A stretch of DNA of 64,000 nucleotides from Bradyrhizobium sp. NDS-1 (GTDB taxonomy: Bacteria > Pseudomonadota > Alphaproteobacteria > Rhizobiales > Xanthobacteraceae), in NCBI RefSeq assembly GCF_032918005.1, contig NZ_CP136628.1, forward strand, positions 7,115,501 to 7,179,500, read 5' to 3'. Position 1 is the stretch's first letter. The number at the start of each line of letters is the position of its first letter. Made by a program: the position numbers and the translations under genes. The notes beneath the pieces were generated by a model. It was not told the origin of the DNA. It did not search any database and saw only the letters and a program-made list of their open reading frames with translations. This document shows positions 27,190-35,275 of the stretch, one piece after another.

Positions 27190-27537
27190 ATGACGCGCGA
27201 CCGCCTATTTCTGCTGCGCCCCGGTTTCGAGGATCCGGCCTTTCCGGGGCGCGTGTTCTATTGCTGGCATTGCGCGGTGATTGAGGGCGTGCTGGCCTCT
27301 TTTCCGCAGCTCGCCGAAAAGCTGGATGTCGAGCGCATCGCATGGCCGCGTCCCAGGCAGCCGGTGGTCGCGCTTCTCGGCGAGGAGAACCAATCGCTGC
27401 CGCTGCTGGTGCTGGCTGACGGAACGACCTCGCCGCACCGGACCGGCATTCATCAGGGTCACGTCTTCATTGCCGACAAGGACGCGATCCTCGCCGCGCT
27501 CTCCGAACGGCACGGCTTTCCCGATCCGCATCCGTGA
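27190..27537 (+). CDS. DUF3088 family protein
   Basis: 115 residues beginning MTRDRLFLLRPGFEDPAFPG. The FYCWHCAVIEGVLASFP segment with a CWHC pair (CxxC) and the PLLVLADGT strand give a thioredoxin-like pattern, and the opening LFLLRPGF-D fits DUF3088. Function unknown; a redox or transferase-like role is possible from the CxxC but not shown. Confidence 0.75.
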   Translation: MTRDRLFLLRPGFEDPAFPGRVFYCWHCAVIEGVLASFPQLAEKLDVERIAWPRPRQPVVALLGEENQSLPLLVLADGTTSPHRTGIHQGHVFIADKDAILAALSERHGFPDPHP

Positions 27538-27748
27538 CGATGAGAGCGTCGCTCGTCGCATCGCAAGGGAGACGCTGCGCTCAGTCCGGGGCACGAGAGT
27601 CACGAAGCCGGTAACGTAATCGCCTTATCCGCGGCCAAGTGATGGCAACAATGCGATCGACGCCGGTGCTGCACGATAAAGCTTACGACATCGTTCATGT
27701 CGCGCATGGAACGCCCGCGCTGCGTCCTTTCGACGCCCGCAACTTGCT

Positions 27749-27776
27749 GGAACGCAGTCGCCGCCCATCTGTTGTC
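27749..27776 (+). promoter_or_regulatory. Candidate EcfG-type (general stress) promoter
   Basis: GGAAC at 27749-27753, a 17-base spacer and GTTGTC at 27771-27776 resemble the alphaproteobacterial EcfG promoter (GGAAC, 16-17 bases, CGTT), except that the base before GTT is T. It lies 27 bases upstream of the small secreted gene at 27803, a reasonable distance. Confidence 0.4.
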
Positions 27777-27802
27777 ACACGACATTCAACTGGAGTGATG
27801 AC

Positions 27803-28120
27803 ATGAAGTATCTCATTGTCGCGATGGCCGTCGGAACTGCGGCGCTTGCCGGCGGAACGGCGGCAAACGCGGCCGGCGGTTCAAGCGCGAAACAGAGCGC
27901 GCAGGAAAGCCAGACCACCGACATCAGCGCGCATCGCAGGCACCATCGCTGGCATGGTCACCATCATCATTGGCGGCATCATCACGGCTACTACCGTCCG
28001 CATTATCGCAGCTACGGCTATTACCCCCGCCACCACGGCTATTACGGCGGTGGACCGTACGGATATTATGGCGGCGGCGGCCCTGGCGTGACGTTCAGCT
28101 TCGGCGGCGGACGCTGGTGA
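27803..28120 (+). CDS. Small secreted His/Tyr/Gly-rich protein
   Basis: 105 residues with signal peptide (YLIVAMAVGTAALAGGTA, cleaved near NAAG). The mature part is extraordinarily rich in His, Tyr, Arg and Gly (HRRHHRWHGHHHHWRHHHGY and several YGYY and GGGP units). Such proteins are low-complexity and could bind metals or coat the surface, but no family or function is established. GGAG at 27791-27795 precedes the ATG, and a strong terminator follows. Confidence 0.8.
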   Translation: MKYLIVAMAVGTAALAGGTAANAAGGSSAKQSAQESQTTDISAHRRHHRWHGHHHHWRHHHGYYRPHYRSYGYYPRHHGYYGGGPYGYYGGGGPGVTFSFGGGRW

Positions 28121-28143
28121 GAGATGAGACCGTGAGAGAGATT

Positions 28144-28170
28144 AAGGCCCGCGGGATGCGGGCCTTTTTC
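28144..28170 (+). terminator. Rho-independent terminator
   Basis: The stem AAGGCCCGC / GCGGGCCTT (28144-28152 and 28158-28166) encloses a five-base loop and is followed by TTTC. It lies 24 bases after the stop of the His-rich gene. Confidence 0.88.
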
Positions 28171-28181
28171 TTGCCGGTCGG

Positions 28182-29453
28182 TCATCCCCGCAAGATCATC
28201 CCCGCCGTTTCCAGACCGCTCGCCAGCGCCGCCTCGACCGTGCCCATGTCGGCTCCGCGATAGAGCGCCTCGCCCGAGAACCGCACCGCGCCATCGGCAC
28301 GCGCAAGGATCGCTTGCGCCGCGCGCGTTGCCGGCGTCGCCCAGGAATAGGCGCCGCGGGCGAAGGGATCGTGCGCCCAGTTGGTCGCCGTCGCCGCCAC
28401 GAGCTCGCGCGCGATGGTCTCGCGCGACAGTTTGAAGATGGCGGCGAGTGAACCGAGCCCGGCCTCGATCAGTCCCTGCGGATCGAGGTTTTCCAGTTCC
28501 GCCGTGCGCGGACCGCCGAACCAGCCGGTGAGCACGGCATGCCGACTCGGATATTGCGTCCACCACACCGGGATCGTCTCGTCCGATAGCAGGAAGGTCA
28601 TGCCAGCGAGACCCCGCTCGCGCTCGCACCACCATGGCCGCGCGAAGCCCAGCAGGATCTTGACGACATTGCCGAAGCCGATGTCGCCGCTAGCTGCCAA
28701 CTTCGCGCGCGCGCTCGCCGGCAGAACCATCTCGCGCAACAGCGGCAGCGGCACGGTGAGGATCACGCGGTCGCAACCATGGACATCGCCGCCGGTGCAG
28801 TGAACGGTCAGCATGCGGCCGTCCTCCTCGATCGCCGACACCACACAGCCGAGATGGATGGTGACGCCCAGGCTCCGGCAATCCGCCGCCAGAAAGTCGA
28901 TCAGCGCGCCATAGCCCCCGTCGATGCGCGCCTGCGGCGCGTGCCCGCCATCCATCCATTCCTCACGCAGCGCCAGCGTCGAGGCGCGCTCGGGGTCGGC
29001 CGCGTCATAGCCCTCGACCATTCGCGCGATCGACTGGCGCATCGGCGCATAATCATCTCCGGCAAAATGCCGGCGCAGGAATTCGGCGACGGAGATATCG
29101 TCCTTCAAGTCGCGTAGCACGGCCTGAAGCTCCGCCTTGTGCAGATCGTCGCGCCCTTCGCGCGAGAGCGTCGTGCCGTCAAAGCTCCACTGCTCGCCCT
29201 CGAGCGCCCGAAGCGACAGCCCGGCCTCGCGCAGCAGTGTGCGCGTGACGGGCGCCTCGCCATGGACGAATTCGGCGCCGCCCGCGGCGGGATAGCCGAA
29301 CTCTTCAGCAGGCAGCGGATGGATGCGGCCGCCGCAGCGCCTTCGCGCCTCCAGGACCGTCACCTTCCGGCCGGCCCGCGCCAGCTCGCGCGCCGCCATC
29401 AGGCCGGCTGCGCCCGCGCCGACGATGACGATATGCTCCGTTGTCTCGGGCAT
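28182..29453 (-). CDS. Flavin-containing amine oxidase family protein
   Basis: 423 residues. N-terminal dinucleotide-binding motif VIVGAGAAGLMAARELARAG then VLEARRRCGGRIH, the amine-oxidase signature, and near the C-terminus VRFSGEALYRGADMGTVEAA, the FAD-contacting segment with GTVEAALASG. Oxidises an amine or related substrate; the substrate cannot be predicted. It is followed after eight bases, on the same strand, by no further gene, but the reductase gene ends just upstream (29462), so the three genes 30866-28182 may form a unit. Confidence 0.87.
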   Translation of the reverse strand: MPETTEHIVIVGAGAAGLMAARELARAGRKVTVLEARRRCGGRIHPLPAEEFGYPAAGGAEFVHGEAPVTRTLLREAGLSLRALEGEQWSFDGTTLSREGRDDLHKAELQAVLRDLKDDISVAEFLRRHFAGDDYAPMRQSIARMVEGYDAADPERASTLALREEWMDGGHAPQARIDGGYGALIDFLAADCRSLGVTIHLGCVVSAIEEDGRMLTVHCTGGDVHGCDRVILTVPLPLLREMVLPASARAKLAASGDIGFGNVVKILLGFARPWWCERERGLAGMTFLLSDETIPVWWTQYPSRHAVLTGWFGGPRTAELENLDPQGLIEAGLGSLAAIFKLSRETIARELVAATATNWAHDPFARGAYSWATPATRAAQAILARADGAVRFSGEALYRGADMGTVEAALASGLETAGMILRG

Positions 29454-29461
29454 GGCCGCAG

Positions 29462-30172
29462 CTACCGGCCCGCGGCTTGCGGATCGTTCCTGATCAGATA
29501 ACGCAGCAGCAGGACGCCGCCGCCGAGATCGCGCGAGCTCTCCAGCGTCATCGCGGCGATCGGCGCGCGCTTGTCGCTGTCCGCCTCCGTCGAAGAGAAC
29601 ACGAAGGGCGCGCCGCTTGCGCCGTCGATCGCGGGGCTGAGGATCAGGTTGAACTCGTCGATGAGACCGGCCCGCAGGAACGCGCCATTGGCGACGCCGC
29701 CGCCTTCCACCAGCAGGCGCTTCACACCGAGCTCGCGGCTGAGGATGTCCAGTGTCAGCGCCAGATCGATCTCGGACTTGCCGGCAAAGATGTAGGAGAC
29801 GCCCTCGCCGCGCAGCCCTGCGAGATGCGAATCCGGCACGCTTTCGGTCAGCACCACCACGATCGGATCACCCCCGATATCCGAGCGGCCCCAACCGATC
29901 TTGCCTTGCGCATCGAGCACGACTCCGTAGGTTTTCGCATCGCGTCGCGCGAACCAGTTTTCGCGAGGAAATGTCTCGCGCGTCTCGGTCGGGTACGGCT
30001 TGCCCTTGGCGAACTCGGATCCGGTGACGCGGCCGATCACCCAGGCATCGCCGTCGAGCTCGTCATGGATCTTCTCGAACCAGTCCGTTCCCGCCCCCTT
30101 CGGGCGCCAACGGCTGGGGTGGGTGCGGCCGTCGAGGCTGGAGTGCATCAGACAGACGACATACGGTTTCAT
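29462..30172 (-). CDS. Dihydrofolate reductase/RibD C-terminal-like reductase
   Basis: 236 residues from the ATG at 30172 (MKPYVVCLMHSSLDGRTH). NADPH-binding elements are VIGRVTGSEF and LLVEGGGVANGAFLRAGLID, typical of the RibD C-terminal / DHFR-like fold, and the strand ALTLDILSRELGVKRLLVEG is conserved. Reduces a pterin- or pyrimidine-like substrate in riboflavin-type chemistry; the real substrate is unknown. It is eight bases from the amine oxidase gene and 19 from the FABP-like gene on the same strand. Confidence 0.82.
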   Translation of the reverse strand: MKPYVVCLMHSSLDGRTHPSRWRPKGAGTDWFEKIHDELDGDAWVIGRVTGSEFAKGKPYPTETRETFPRENWFARRDAKTYGVVLDAQGKIGWGRSDIGGDPIVVVLTESVPDSHLAGLRGEGVSYIFAGKSEIDLALTLDILSRELGVKRLLVEGGGVANGAFLRAGLIDEFNLILSPAIDGASGAPFVFSSTEADSDKRAPIAAMTLESSRDLGGGVLLLRYLIRNDPQAAGR

Positions 30173-30191
30173 GCAATCCTCCGGGCTGCGC

Positions 30192-30866
30192 TCAGGCCGC
30201 GGATCCATCGCCGCCCGCATTCTCCCTGGCGCGATCATTGACGATCGCCGCGAGCGGGTTGAGCTTCGGCGGCGCGACCAGCTGCAGCGTGTTTGTGTCG
30301 CGATGATTGAACGGCGCGCCGCGCACGAACAACTCGGTCTGGATCAGATAGGTCCAGCTGCCGTCGTCGTTGAAGGTGATGTCGCAGCGGTAGGCATCGG
30401 GGCGGAAGGCCTGTTCCAGAAAATCGGTCGAGCAGATCCCGTAGGCGGTATCGCCGCGCTTGGCGGTGACGGAGATTGTCCTGTCATCAGGCCCGGACTT
30501 GCCCGAGGCCAGCAGCACCTGCCCGCGCGGAATGGCCAGCGTCTGCATGACCAGCCCGGTCGCGGGCTCCCACAACCAATAGCCGACCTGGTCGTGGAAG
30601 GTGATGTCCTCCTCGGGCGTGTTGATGTGGATGTGATAGCGCAGCCCGTACAATAGCTGCGGCCCGTTGGCCTGCGGATCGATCGGGTCCATGCGGATGC
30701 GCTCGATGAAGGTTCGCCGCTCCGGCCCGTCCGCCTTGGGATTGATGTCGATGCCCTTGTCCGCCTGCCACTGGCCTGCGAGGCGGCGGAGCGGGCCGAG
30801 ATTGGCAAGGCCGTCGGGCGAAACGTCCTCGGGCTCGGTGAAGATGTCGGCGGGAATGGGGAGCAT
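30192..30866 (-). CDS. FABP-like heme-binding beta-barrel protein (DUF1794/nitrobindin-like)
   Basis: 224 residues from the ATG at 30866 (MLPIPADIFTEPEDVSPDG). Motifs LGPLRRLAGQWQADKG and VGYWLWEPATGLVMQTLAIP, followed by DAYRCDITFNDDGSWTYLIQ, fit the beta-barrel (FABP/THAP4-like, DUF1794) family, some members of which bind heme. A heme role here is inference. It is the first gene of the possible three-gene unit with the RibD-like reductase and amine oxidase. Confidence 0.75.
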   Translation of the reverse strand: MLPIPADIFTEPEDVSPDGLANLGPLRRLAGQWQADKGIDINPKADGPERRTFIERIRMDPIDPQANGPQLLYGLRYHIHINTPEEDITFHDQVGYWLWEPATGLVMQTLAIPRGQVLLASGKSGPDDRTISVTAKRGDTAYGICSTDFLEQAFRPDAYRCDITFNDDGSWTYLIQTELFVRGAPFNHRDTNTLQLVAPPKLNPLAAIVNDRARENAGGDGSAA

Positions 30867-31060
30867 GGCGGCCTCGCATCGTTGCGATGGCAGCCATAGC
30901 ATGAGGGCAAGGGCCTGGCGCGGGCGCAGGCCTCACAATCGCGAATGACATGAGCGCCATGCGCAGCGATTTCGCATGTTTCCGCAGCGCCCCGCGAGCC
31001 GGCGTCTCCAACGCTTGTCGCCCGGCTTGAAGCTCAACCGGTCGCAGCCGCAGTCCGCTC

Positions 31061-31309
31061 TCAAGCCGCTTCGGACACTGATTTCGCACGCTCCTCGAGC
31101 ATGCCGATCGTGGAGACCAGATTGTCGCGCCGCGCGCGAAGGTTGAGCGCAAGCAGCGGATAAGTCGGCTGCTGCGCGTCGAACACCCCGGCTTTAGCCT
31201 CCGCTTCGAGAATATCGGTATTCAAGAGGCGAACGCGCCACCACAAATCGGCGATCAACGCGTCGAGCTTGAGTTCACCGGTAGCACCAGAACGGGACAC
31301 ATTCTGCAT
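31061..31309 (-). CDS. Small conserved hypothetical protein
   Basis: 82 residues from the ATG at 31309 (MQNVSRSGATGELKLD). A longer frame to 31360 or beyond is possible but has weak composition. The core LDALIADLWWRVRLLNTDIL and the ALNLRARRDNLVSTIGML segments look like a helical bundle. Divergent from the rpoE gene with about 190 bases between starts. No function assigned. Confidence 0.55.
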   Translation of the reverse strand: MQNVSRSGATGELKLDALIADLWWRVRLLNTDILEAEAKAGVFDAQQPTYPLLALNLRARRDNLVSTIGMLEERAKSVSEAA

Positions 31310-31439
31310 CGCTTGCCTCAACCTGAAACGGCCTCCCTGCTGAGGCCTGGATTTGGTCATGACACAGCAAGCGGAGTGCCAGGGCCGGACCGCTCTGCCC
31401 GCGGGCGGTCCGGAACCTGCAACAATGCGCCTTTCGCGG

Positions 31440-31468
31440 TGATCCGGCGGCCGACGCCGGTCGTTGTC
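31440..31468 (+). promoter_or_regulatory. Predicted RpoE (ECF11) promoter, copy 1: upstream of rpoE
   Basis: TGATCC at 31440-31445, 17-base spacer, GTTGTC at 31463-31468; shares TGATCCG-N15-CGTT with the three other sites listed. The initiator would lie near 31474, just before the rpoE start. Autoregulation by RpoE-ChrR is known in Rhodobacter; here it is predicted. Confidence 0.72.
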
Positions 31469-31496
31469 AACTCGAGAGACCGCTTGTCGAGGCGTC

Positions 31497-32153
31497 ATGA
31501 TCGCTGCTATCCGGGCTTTGAAGGTGCCGATCCGGGCTGAGGCCGGTTTACCCCGGAGGGTGCCGGCGCGGCTGTCGATTGGTGCGAGCAGAGGGCCGAA
31601 GGCAAAGGTGGATTGGGCTGATTTGATCGGACGGGTTGCTGCTGACGGCGACCGCGAGGCTTTCAAGCGGCTGTTCGAGCATTTCGCGCCCCGCATCAAG
31701 GGGCTGATGCTGAAAGCCGGTTGCAGCTCCGACGAGGCAGAAGAGATCGCTCAAAGCACCTTGATCGCCGTGTGGCGGAAGGCGCACCAGTTCGATCCTG
31801 CGACCGCGGGAGCGCCGGCCTGGATCTTCACGATCGCGCGCAATCTGCGGATCGATTTGTTCCGCCGCAAGGCGCGGACAGACCGTTTGCAAGCCGGTTC
31901 CGAACTGCCGGACGGGCCGGATCAAGCCGAGCCGGCCGATATCCTGATATCGCGCGGGCAGGATGCGGCGCGGATCAAGTCGGCCATCCAGCAGCTCTCG
32001 GTGGAGCAATCCATGGTGGTGAGGCTGTCCTTCATCGAGGAAAGGCCGCATCCCGAAATAGCGAGCGCGCTCGGGATTCCGCTCGGGACGGTCAAGTCCC
32101 GGATCAGGCTGGCGATGAACCGGTTGCGAGACATTTTGGACGAAGAAGCATGA
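31497..32153 (+). CDS. rpoE: ECF sigma factor, RpoE/ECF11 type (singlet-oxygen response)
   Basis: 218 residues from the ATG at 31497, preceded by GAGG. An upstream TTG-started frame would begin inside the -10 element. Region 2 is AFKRLFEHFAPRIKGLMLKA to AEEIAQSTLIAVWRKA, and region 4 is MVVRLSFIEERPHPEIASAL followed by GTVKSRIRLAMNRLRDIL. It directs RNA polymerase to stress promoters. The adjacent ChrR anti-sigma, overlapping by ATGA, identifies it as the singlet-oxygen sigma factor of the Rhodobacter RpoE-ChrR type. A predicted autoregulatory promoter is upstream. Confidence 0.9.
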   Translation: MIAAIRALKVPIRAEAGLPRRVPARLSIGASRGPKAKVDWADLIGRVAADGDREAFKRLFEHFAPRIKGLMLKAGCSSDEAEEIAQSTLIAVWRKAHQFDPATAGAPAWIFTIARNLRIDLFRRKARTDRLQAGSELPDGPDQAEPADILISRGQDAARIKSAIQQLSVEQSMVVRLSFIEERPHPEIASALGIPLGTVKSRIRLAMNRLRDILDEEA

Positions 32154-32791
32154 CGATCAGCCATCATCCGCCGGAAGATCTTCTGGCCGATTTCGCGGCC
32201 GGCAAGCTGGAAGAAGCCCATCAGCTGGTCGTCGGTGTGCATGTCGCAGGCTGCGCGCGCTGCGCCCGTTTCGTGCAGGCCATCGAGCAGCTCGCGGGGG
32301 CGGCGCTCGAGGATATCGAGCCAGTGCCGATTGCATCGGATGCGTTCGATCGCGTGATGTCACGAATTCACGAGGCTCCGAATGAGATAGCCGCGCCTCC
32401 GCTGGAGTCGGCCACGGATGACGATGTTCCGCCGGCCCTGCGCAAATATCGCATCGGCAAGCGTCGACGGGTCGCGCCCGGTCTCAGCCTGCGGCCGATC
32501 GAGCTCTCCGGTTCAGGCACGGCGCGCGCCTTCCTGCTTCGGTCGGCGCCGGGCTCGCGGATGCTCGAGCACACCCACACCGGCACCGAGCTGACGCTCG
32601 TGCTCGAGGGCAGCTTCAGCCATGAGGGCGGACGCTTTGGTCCTGGTGATTTCGACTATGGCGACGACGAGGTCGATCACCGTCCCATCGTCGGTGACGA
32701 AGGTCCTTGCCTCTGCCTGGTCGCGATGACCGGCGACTTGCGCATGAACGGCTTCCTCGGACGGTTGATCGGCCCCTTCGTGCGGCTCTGA
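32150..32791 (+). CDS. chrR: ChrR-type zinc-binding anti-sigma factor
   Basis: 213 residues. Starts MTISHHPPEDLLADFAAGKL. The N-terminal zinc anti-sigma domain is seen in the helix LEEAHQLVVGVHVAGCARCA (HxxxCxxC). The C-terminal cupin has EHTHTGTELTLVLEGSF and FSHEGGRFGPGDFDYGDDEV with a following DHRP, matching the His/Glu cluster that ChrR needs to respond to singlet oxygen. The ATG overlaps the rpoE stop (ATGA), so the anti-sigma is made in step with its sigma. In Rhodobacter it releases RpoE upon singlet oxygen. Confidence 0.92.
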   Translation: MTISHHPPEDLLADFAAGKLEEAHQLVVGVHVAGCARCARFVQAIEQLAGAALEDIEPVPIASDAFDRVMSRIHEAPNEIAAPPLESATDDDVPPALRKYRIGKRRRVAPGLSLRPIELSGSGTARAFLLRSAPGSRMLEHTHTGTELTLVLEGSFSHEGGRFGPGDFDYGDDEVDHRPIVGDEGPCLCLVAMTGDLRMNGFLGRLIGPFVRL

Positions 32792-32816
32792 ACTGCTGCG
32801 TCCCTTTCCCGTCAGG

Positions 32817-32845
32817 TGATCCGGGCCCGCGCTCGGAGCGTTTCG
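32817..32845 (+). promoter_or_regulatory. Predicted RpoE promoter, copy 2: upstream of second sigma factor
   Basis: TGATCC at 32817-32822, 17-base spacer, GTTTCG at 32840-32845, with the shared G after TGATCC and C before GTT. The predicted start of transcription lies about 20 bases before the ATG at 32873, which has AAGGGAGAG at 32857-32865. Confidence 0.72.
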
Positions 32846-32872
32846 TAAGGAAACGCAAGGGAGAGACCGGAC

Positions 32873-33457
32873 ATGACCTGTTCGAGCCTGGCCAATCGGG
32901 CGCAGAGCGAGATGTTGCCCGGACTGCTGGTACGTGTCTCAGCAGGCGAGACACGCGCCTTCGCAGAGCTTCATACGATGACCCGCGGCAGGCTGCGCAG
33001 GATTGCGCTGGCCGTCGGGACGGCGCCGCACGATGCGGACGACATCCTTCAGGAAAGTTTCCTGAAGATCTGGCGCAATGCGGCTCGGTTCGATCCCGGT
33101 CGGGCATCGGCCATGACCTGGATGGCCGCAATCGTCCGCCACACCGCGATTGACCATCTGCGGACCAGGCGGCAGCCCAGTGTCGAACTGGACAAGGCGC
33201 TCGCGGTCCCCGCAACGGCCGGGCTGTCACCAACCGAGCACTTCGATTACGCCAGCGCCGAACCCATTGCGCTGGGCGCATTGGCCCGCTTGCCGGAAGA
33301 TCGCCGCAGGCTGATCGCACTGGCCTATCTCGAAGGCGAGAGCCGCGCGAGCCTGTCTCAACGCTTCGGTGTGCCGGTGGGCACGATCAAGACCTGGCTG
33401 CACCGAACCATCTTGTCGATGCGCAAGGATTGCCTCAGCGCATCGGCTGCGGCGTGA
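32873..33457 (+). CDS. Second ECF sigma factor
   Basis: 194 residues. Region 2 with DADDILQESFLKIWRNAARF and TWMAAIVRHTAIDHLRTRR, region 4 with LPEDRRRLIALAYLEGESRA then VGTIKTWLHRTILSMRKDCL. It is a complete sigma-70 family extracytoplasmic-function factor, different in sequence from the first. No anti-sigma of ChrR or RskA type follows; the next gene is a small unknown. Because it sits under an RpoE-like promoter, it may be a secondary regulator in the stress cascade, or share RpoE promoters. Confidence 0.87.
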   Translation: MTCSSLANRAQSEMLPGLLVRVSAGETRAFAELHTMTRGRLRRIALAVGTAPHDADDILQESFLKIWRNAARFDPGRASAMTWMAAIVRHTAIDHLRTRRQPSVELDKALAVPATAGLSPTEHFDYASAEPIALGALARLPEDRRRLIALAYLEGESRASLSQRFGVPVGTIKTWLHRTILSMRKDCLSASAAA

Positions 33458-33476
33458 AGCCGACGAGAACGCATGC

Positions 33477-33779
33477 ATGGACGCAGAGATTATTGAATTT
33501 CCCGAGCGTGGGCGCGAGAAGCGGCTCGTCTCCTCGACGGCAAGGCTCGAAGCGATCGTGAGAGAAGTCGAAAGTGTCGTTGCTCACGAGCCTGCGGCCG
33601 GTGTCGATCGGCTACTCGCAATCATGGAGCGCATGGGCGACCGATTGGTCGATCTCGCAAGCCTCGTACTCGACGAGGAGTCGAAGCTGAAGGCTCAGAA
33701 GGTCTTCATATCCTTGTCCGACAAGATCGCGGAAACCAGGGAGGCGGTGGAGCAGCTCGGAGGCCACAAGCGCACGTGA
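33477..33779 (+). CDS. Small protein of unknown function
   Basis: 100 residues starting at the ATG at 33477 (MDAEIIEFPERGREKRLVS). No cysteine or zinc anti-sigma motif, mostly helical (VDRLLAIMERMGDRLVDLAS, SKLKAQKVFISLSDKIAETR). Located 19 bases after the second sigma factor, on the same strand, so a regulatory partner (non-zinc anti-sigma?) is possible. This is inference from position only. Confidence 0.68.
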   Translation: MDAEIIEFPERGREKRLVSSTARLEAIVREVESVVAHEPAAGVDRLLAIMERMGDRLVDLASLVLDEESKLKAQKVFISLSDKIAETREAVEQLGGHKRT

Positions 33780-33794
33780 CATGATTGGCACGAC

Positions 33795-34196
33795 TCAATG
33801 CGACAGCTTTTGAGCGACGAGAAACCCGATCCAGGCACTGACGCCGGCGAGACAGGATCCCCAGCACACGTCGGCGAGGGTCAGTCCGGTTGACCAGTTC
33901 CGCAGCGTCGCCTGGTTGGTCAGATCGTAGGTTGCATAGGTGAAGCAGCCAAGCAGCAGGCCGGATGTGAAAGCGCGCAGCGCGCCTCCGTCCTGCTGCG
34001 CCGGCAGCACGGCAAACCAGATCAATCCGAGGGGATACAACACGTAGAACGCGGCCGCGGCCGGCAGGTTGGGCTGAGCCCGCAACATATCACCCAGCAC
34101 GGGTCGATACAGTCTTTCGACCATGATCGTCAGCCAGACCATATCGACGGCAACGAAGGTCACGGCCACAGCCAGGTAGGTCCAGAATAAACTCAT
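33795..34196 (-). CDS. DUF2177 family membrane protein
   Basis: 133 residues with about four TM helices (VAVTFVAVDMVWLTIMVERL, AAFYVLYPLGLIWFAVLP, LLLGCFTYATYDLTNQATLR). DUF2177 proteins are encoded beside RpoE-ChrR and cyclopropane-synthase clusters in many Proteobacteria; the role is unknown. A predicted RpoE promoter on the minus strand is 50 bases upstream of its ATG. It runs toward the second sigma cluster end. Confidence 0.82.
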   Translation of the reverse strand: MSLFWTYLAVAVTFVAVDMVWLTIMVERLYRPVLGDMLRAQPNLPAAAAFYVLYPLGLIWFAVLPAQQDGGALRAFTSGLLLGCFTYATYDLTNQATLRNWSTGLTLADVCWGSCLAGVSAWIGFLVAQKLSH

Positions 34197-34243
34197 GTCC
34201 GTGCGTCTCGTCGCTCTCGATCCGGCCGATCGGCCGCCGTCAG

Positions 34244-34272
34244 TTTAACGCTACACAAGCCGCAGCGGATCA
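34244..34272 (-). promoter_or_regulatory. Predicted RpoE promoter, copy 3: upstream of DUF2177 gene
   Basis: On the minus strand, TGATCC reads from 34272 to 34267, then a 17-base spacer, then GTTAAA from 34249 to 34244; the shared G and C flank bases are present. The DUF2177 start is at 34196, with room for about a 40-base leader. Confidence 0.72.
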
Positions 34273-34397
34273 CTTGGGGCGCTTATTCGGCTCACCGCCC
34301 AGTCAGTAGGCCGGCATCGCGCGCGCCTCCGGGCCGATCACATACGGAAGCGATGAGGAGACTGCGCAACTGTCGTCTCGAATGGCGAGGCGCGCGC

Positions 34398-35198
34398 TCA
34401 GATCCGACGCGGCGGCCATGGGAAGAAGGCGCCGGTGCGCGCCTGATACGCACGATAGCGGTCGCCGCGCGATCGCAGCATCTGCTCCTCGAGCGGCGGG
34501 ATGCCCGTCACGTGAACCAGGATCCAGTACATGATCACCGGGGCCGCCAGGCTGGCCCAACCCCAGGCATATCCTGATGATAGCGCGATGACCGGGTAAG
34601 CCAGCCACCCCAGCCATTCGAAGAAATAGTTCGGATGCCGCGACCAGCGCCACAGACCGACATCGCAGACCTGTCCCTTGCTTGAGGGGGCGCGTTTGAA
34701 GCGCCGCAGCTGCCGGTCCGCCAGGGCCTCGCCGGCGACGGCAATCAGGACGATGACGACGCCGATGTAGTCCTGCAGCCGCAGCCCCGGCGCCGGTGCG
34801 TGCGCCGCGAGGAACACGGCGAAGGGGAGCGGCAGCGAGACCAGCGCCTGTGATTGCAGGAAGAAGAACATCCGGCGCGGGGCATCCGCCCCCCATTCGC
34901 GCGCGTAGTTTGCATATCTGGGATCGTCGGCCCCGGCCGCAGAGCGACGCGCAATGTGCGTGCCGAGCCTCACCGACCAGAGCAGCACAAGCCCTGCAAC
35001 GAGCACTTGGCGAGCCGGCAGCGCGCCGTCAAGCGGCCACAAGGCAGCGGCTGCACCGACGAGACCGCTCGAATACGACCAGATCGCGTCGACCCAGCCG
35101 GAGTTTCCCGTGCGCTGCTGGACGACCCAGGCCAGTCCCATCAAGAGACAGAAGGCCAGCGCCATGCAGCCGATCGCCTGAATATACGGAAGGATCAT
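34398..35198 (-). CDS. DUF1295 membrane protein (isoprenylcysteine methyltransferase/steroid reductase-like)
   Basis: 266 residues from the ATG at 35198 (MILPYIQAIGCMALAF). Six or seven TM helices; the conserved end LWRWSRHPNYFFEWLGWLAY and later RSRGDRYRAYQARTGAFFPW match the family with steroid 5-alpha-reductase and isoprenylcysteine carboxyl methyltransferase relatives (the RHPNYF motif binds cofactor). The reaction is not known. It is divergent from the FAD gene; I see no RpoE-type site on its strand, so its regulation differs or is by another promoter. Confidence 0.83.
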   Translation of the reverse strand: MILPYIQAIGCMALAFCLLMGLAWVVQQRTGNSGWVDAIWSYSSGLVGAAAALWPLDGALPARQVLVAGLVLLWSVRLGTHIARRSAAGADDPRYANYAREWGADAPRRMFFFLQSQALVSLPLPFAVFLAAHAPAPGLRLQDYIGVVIVLIAVAGEALADRQLRRFKRAPSSKGQVCDVGLWRWSRHPNYFFEWLGWLAYPVIALSSGYAWGWASLAAPVIMYWILVHVTGIPPLEEQMLRSRGDRYRAYQARTGAFFPWPPRRI

Positions 35199-35275
35199 GC
35201 CCTCACCCGAATTGATCCTGTCCGATACGTCATGTCCGGCCTGCGGTTTCGCCCCGGGCGCCGGGATCTGGCGAG

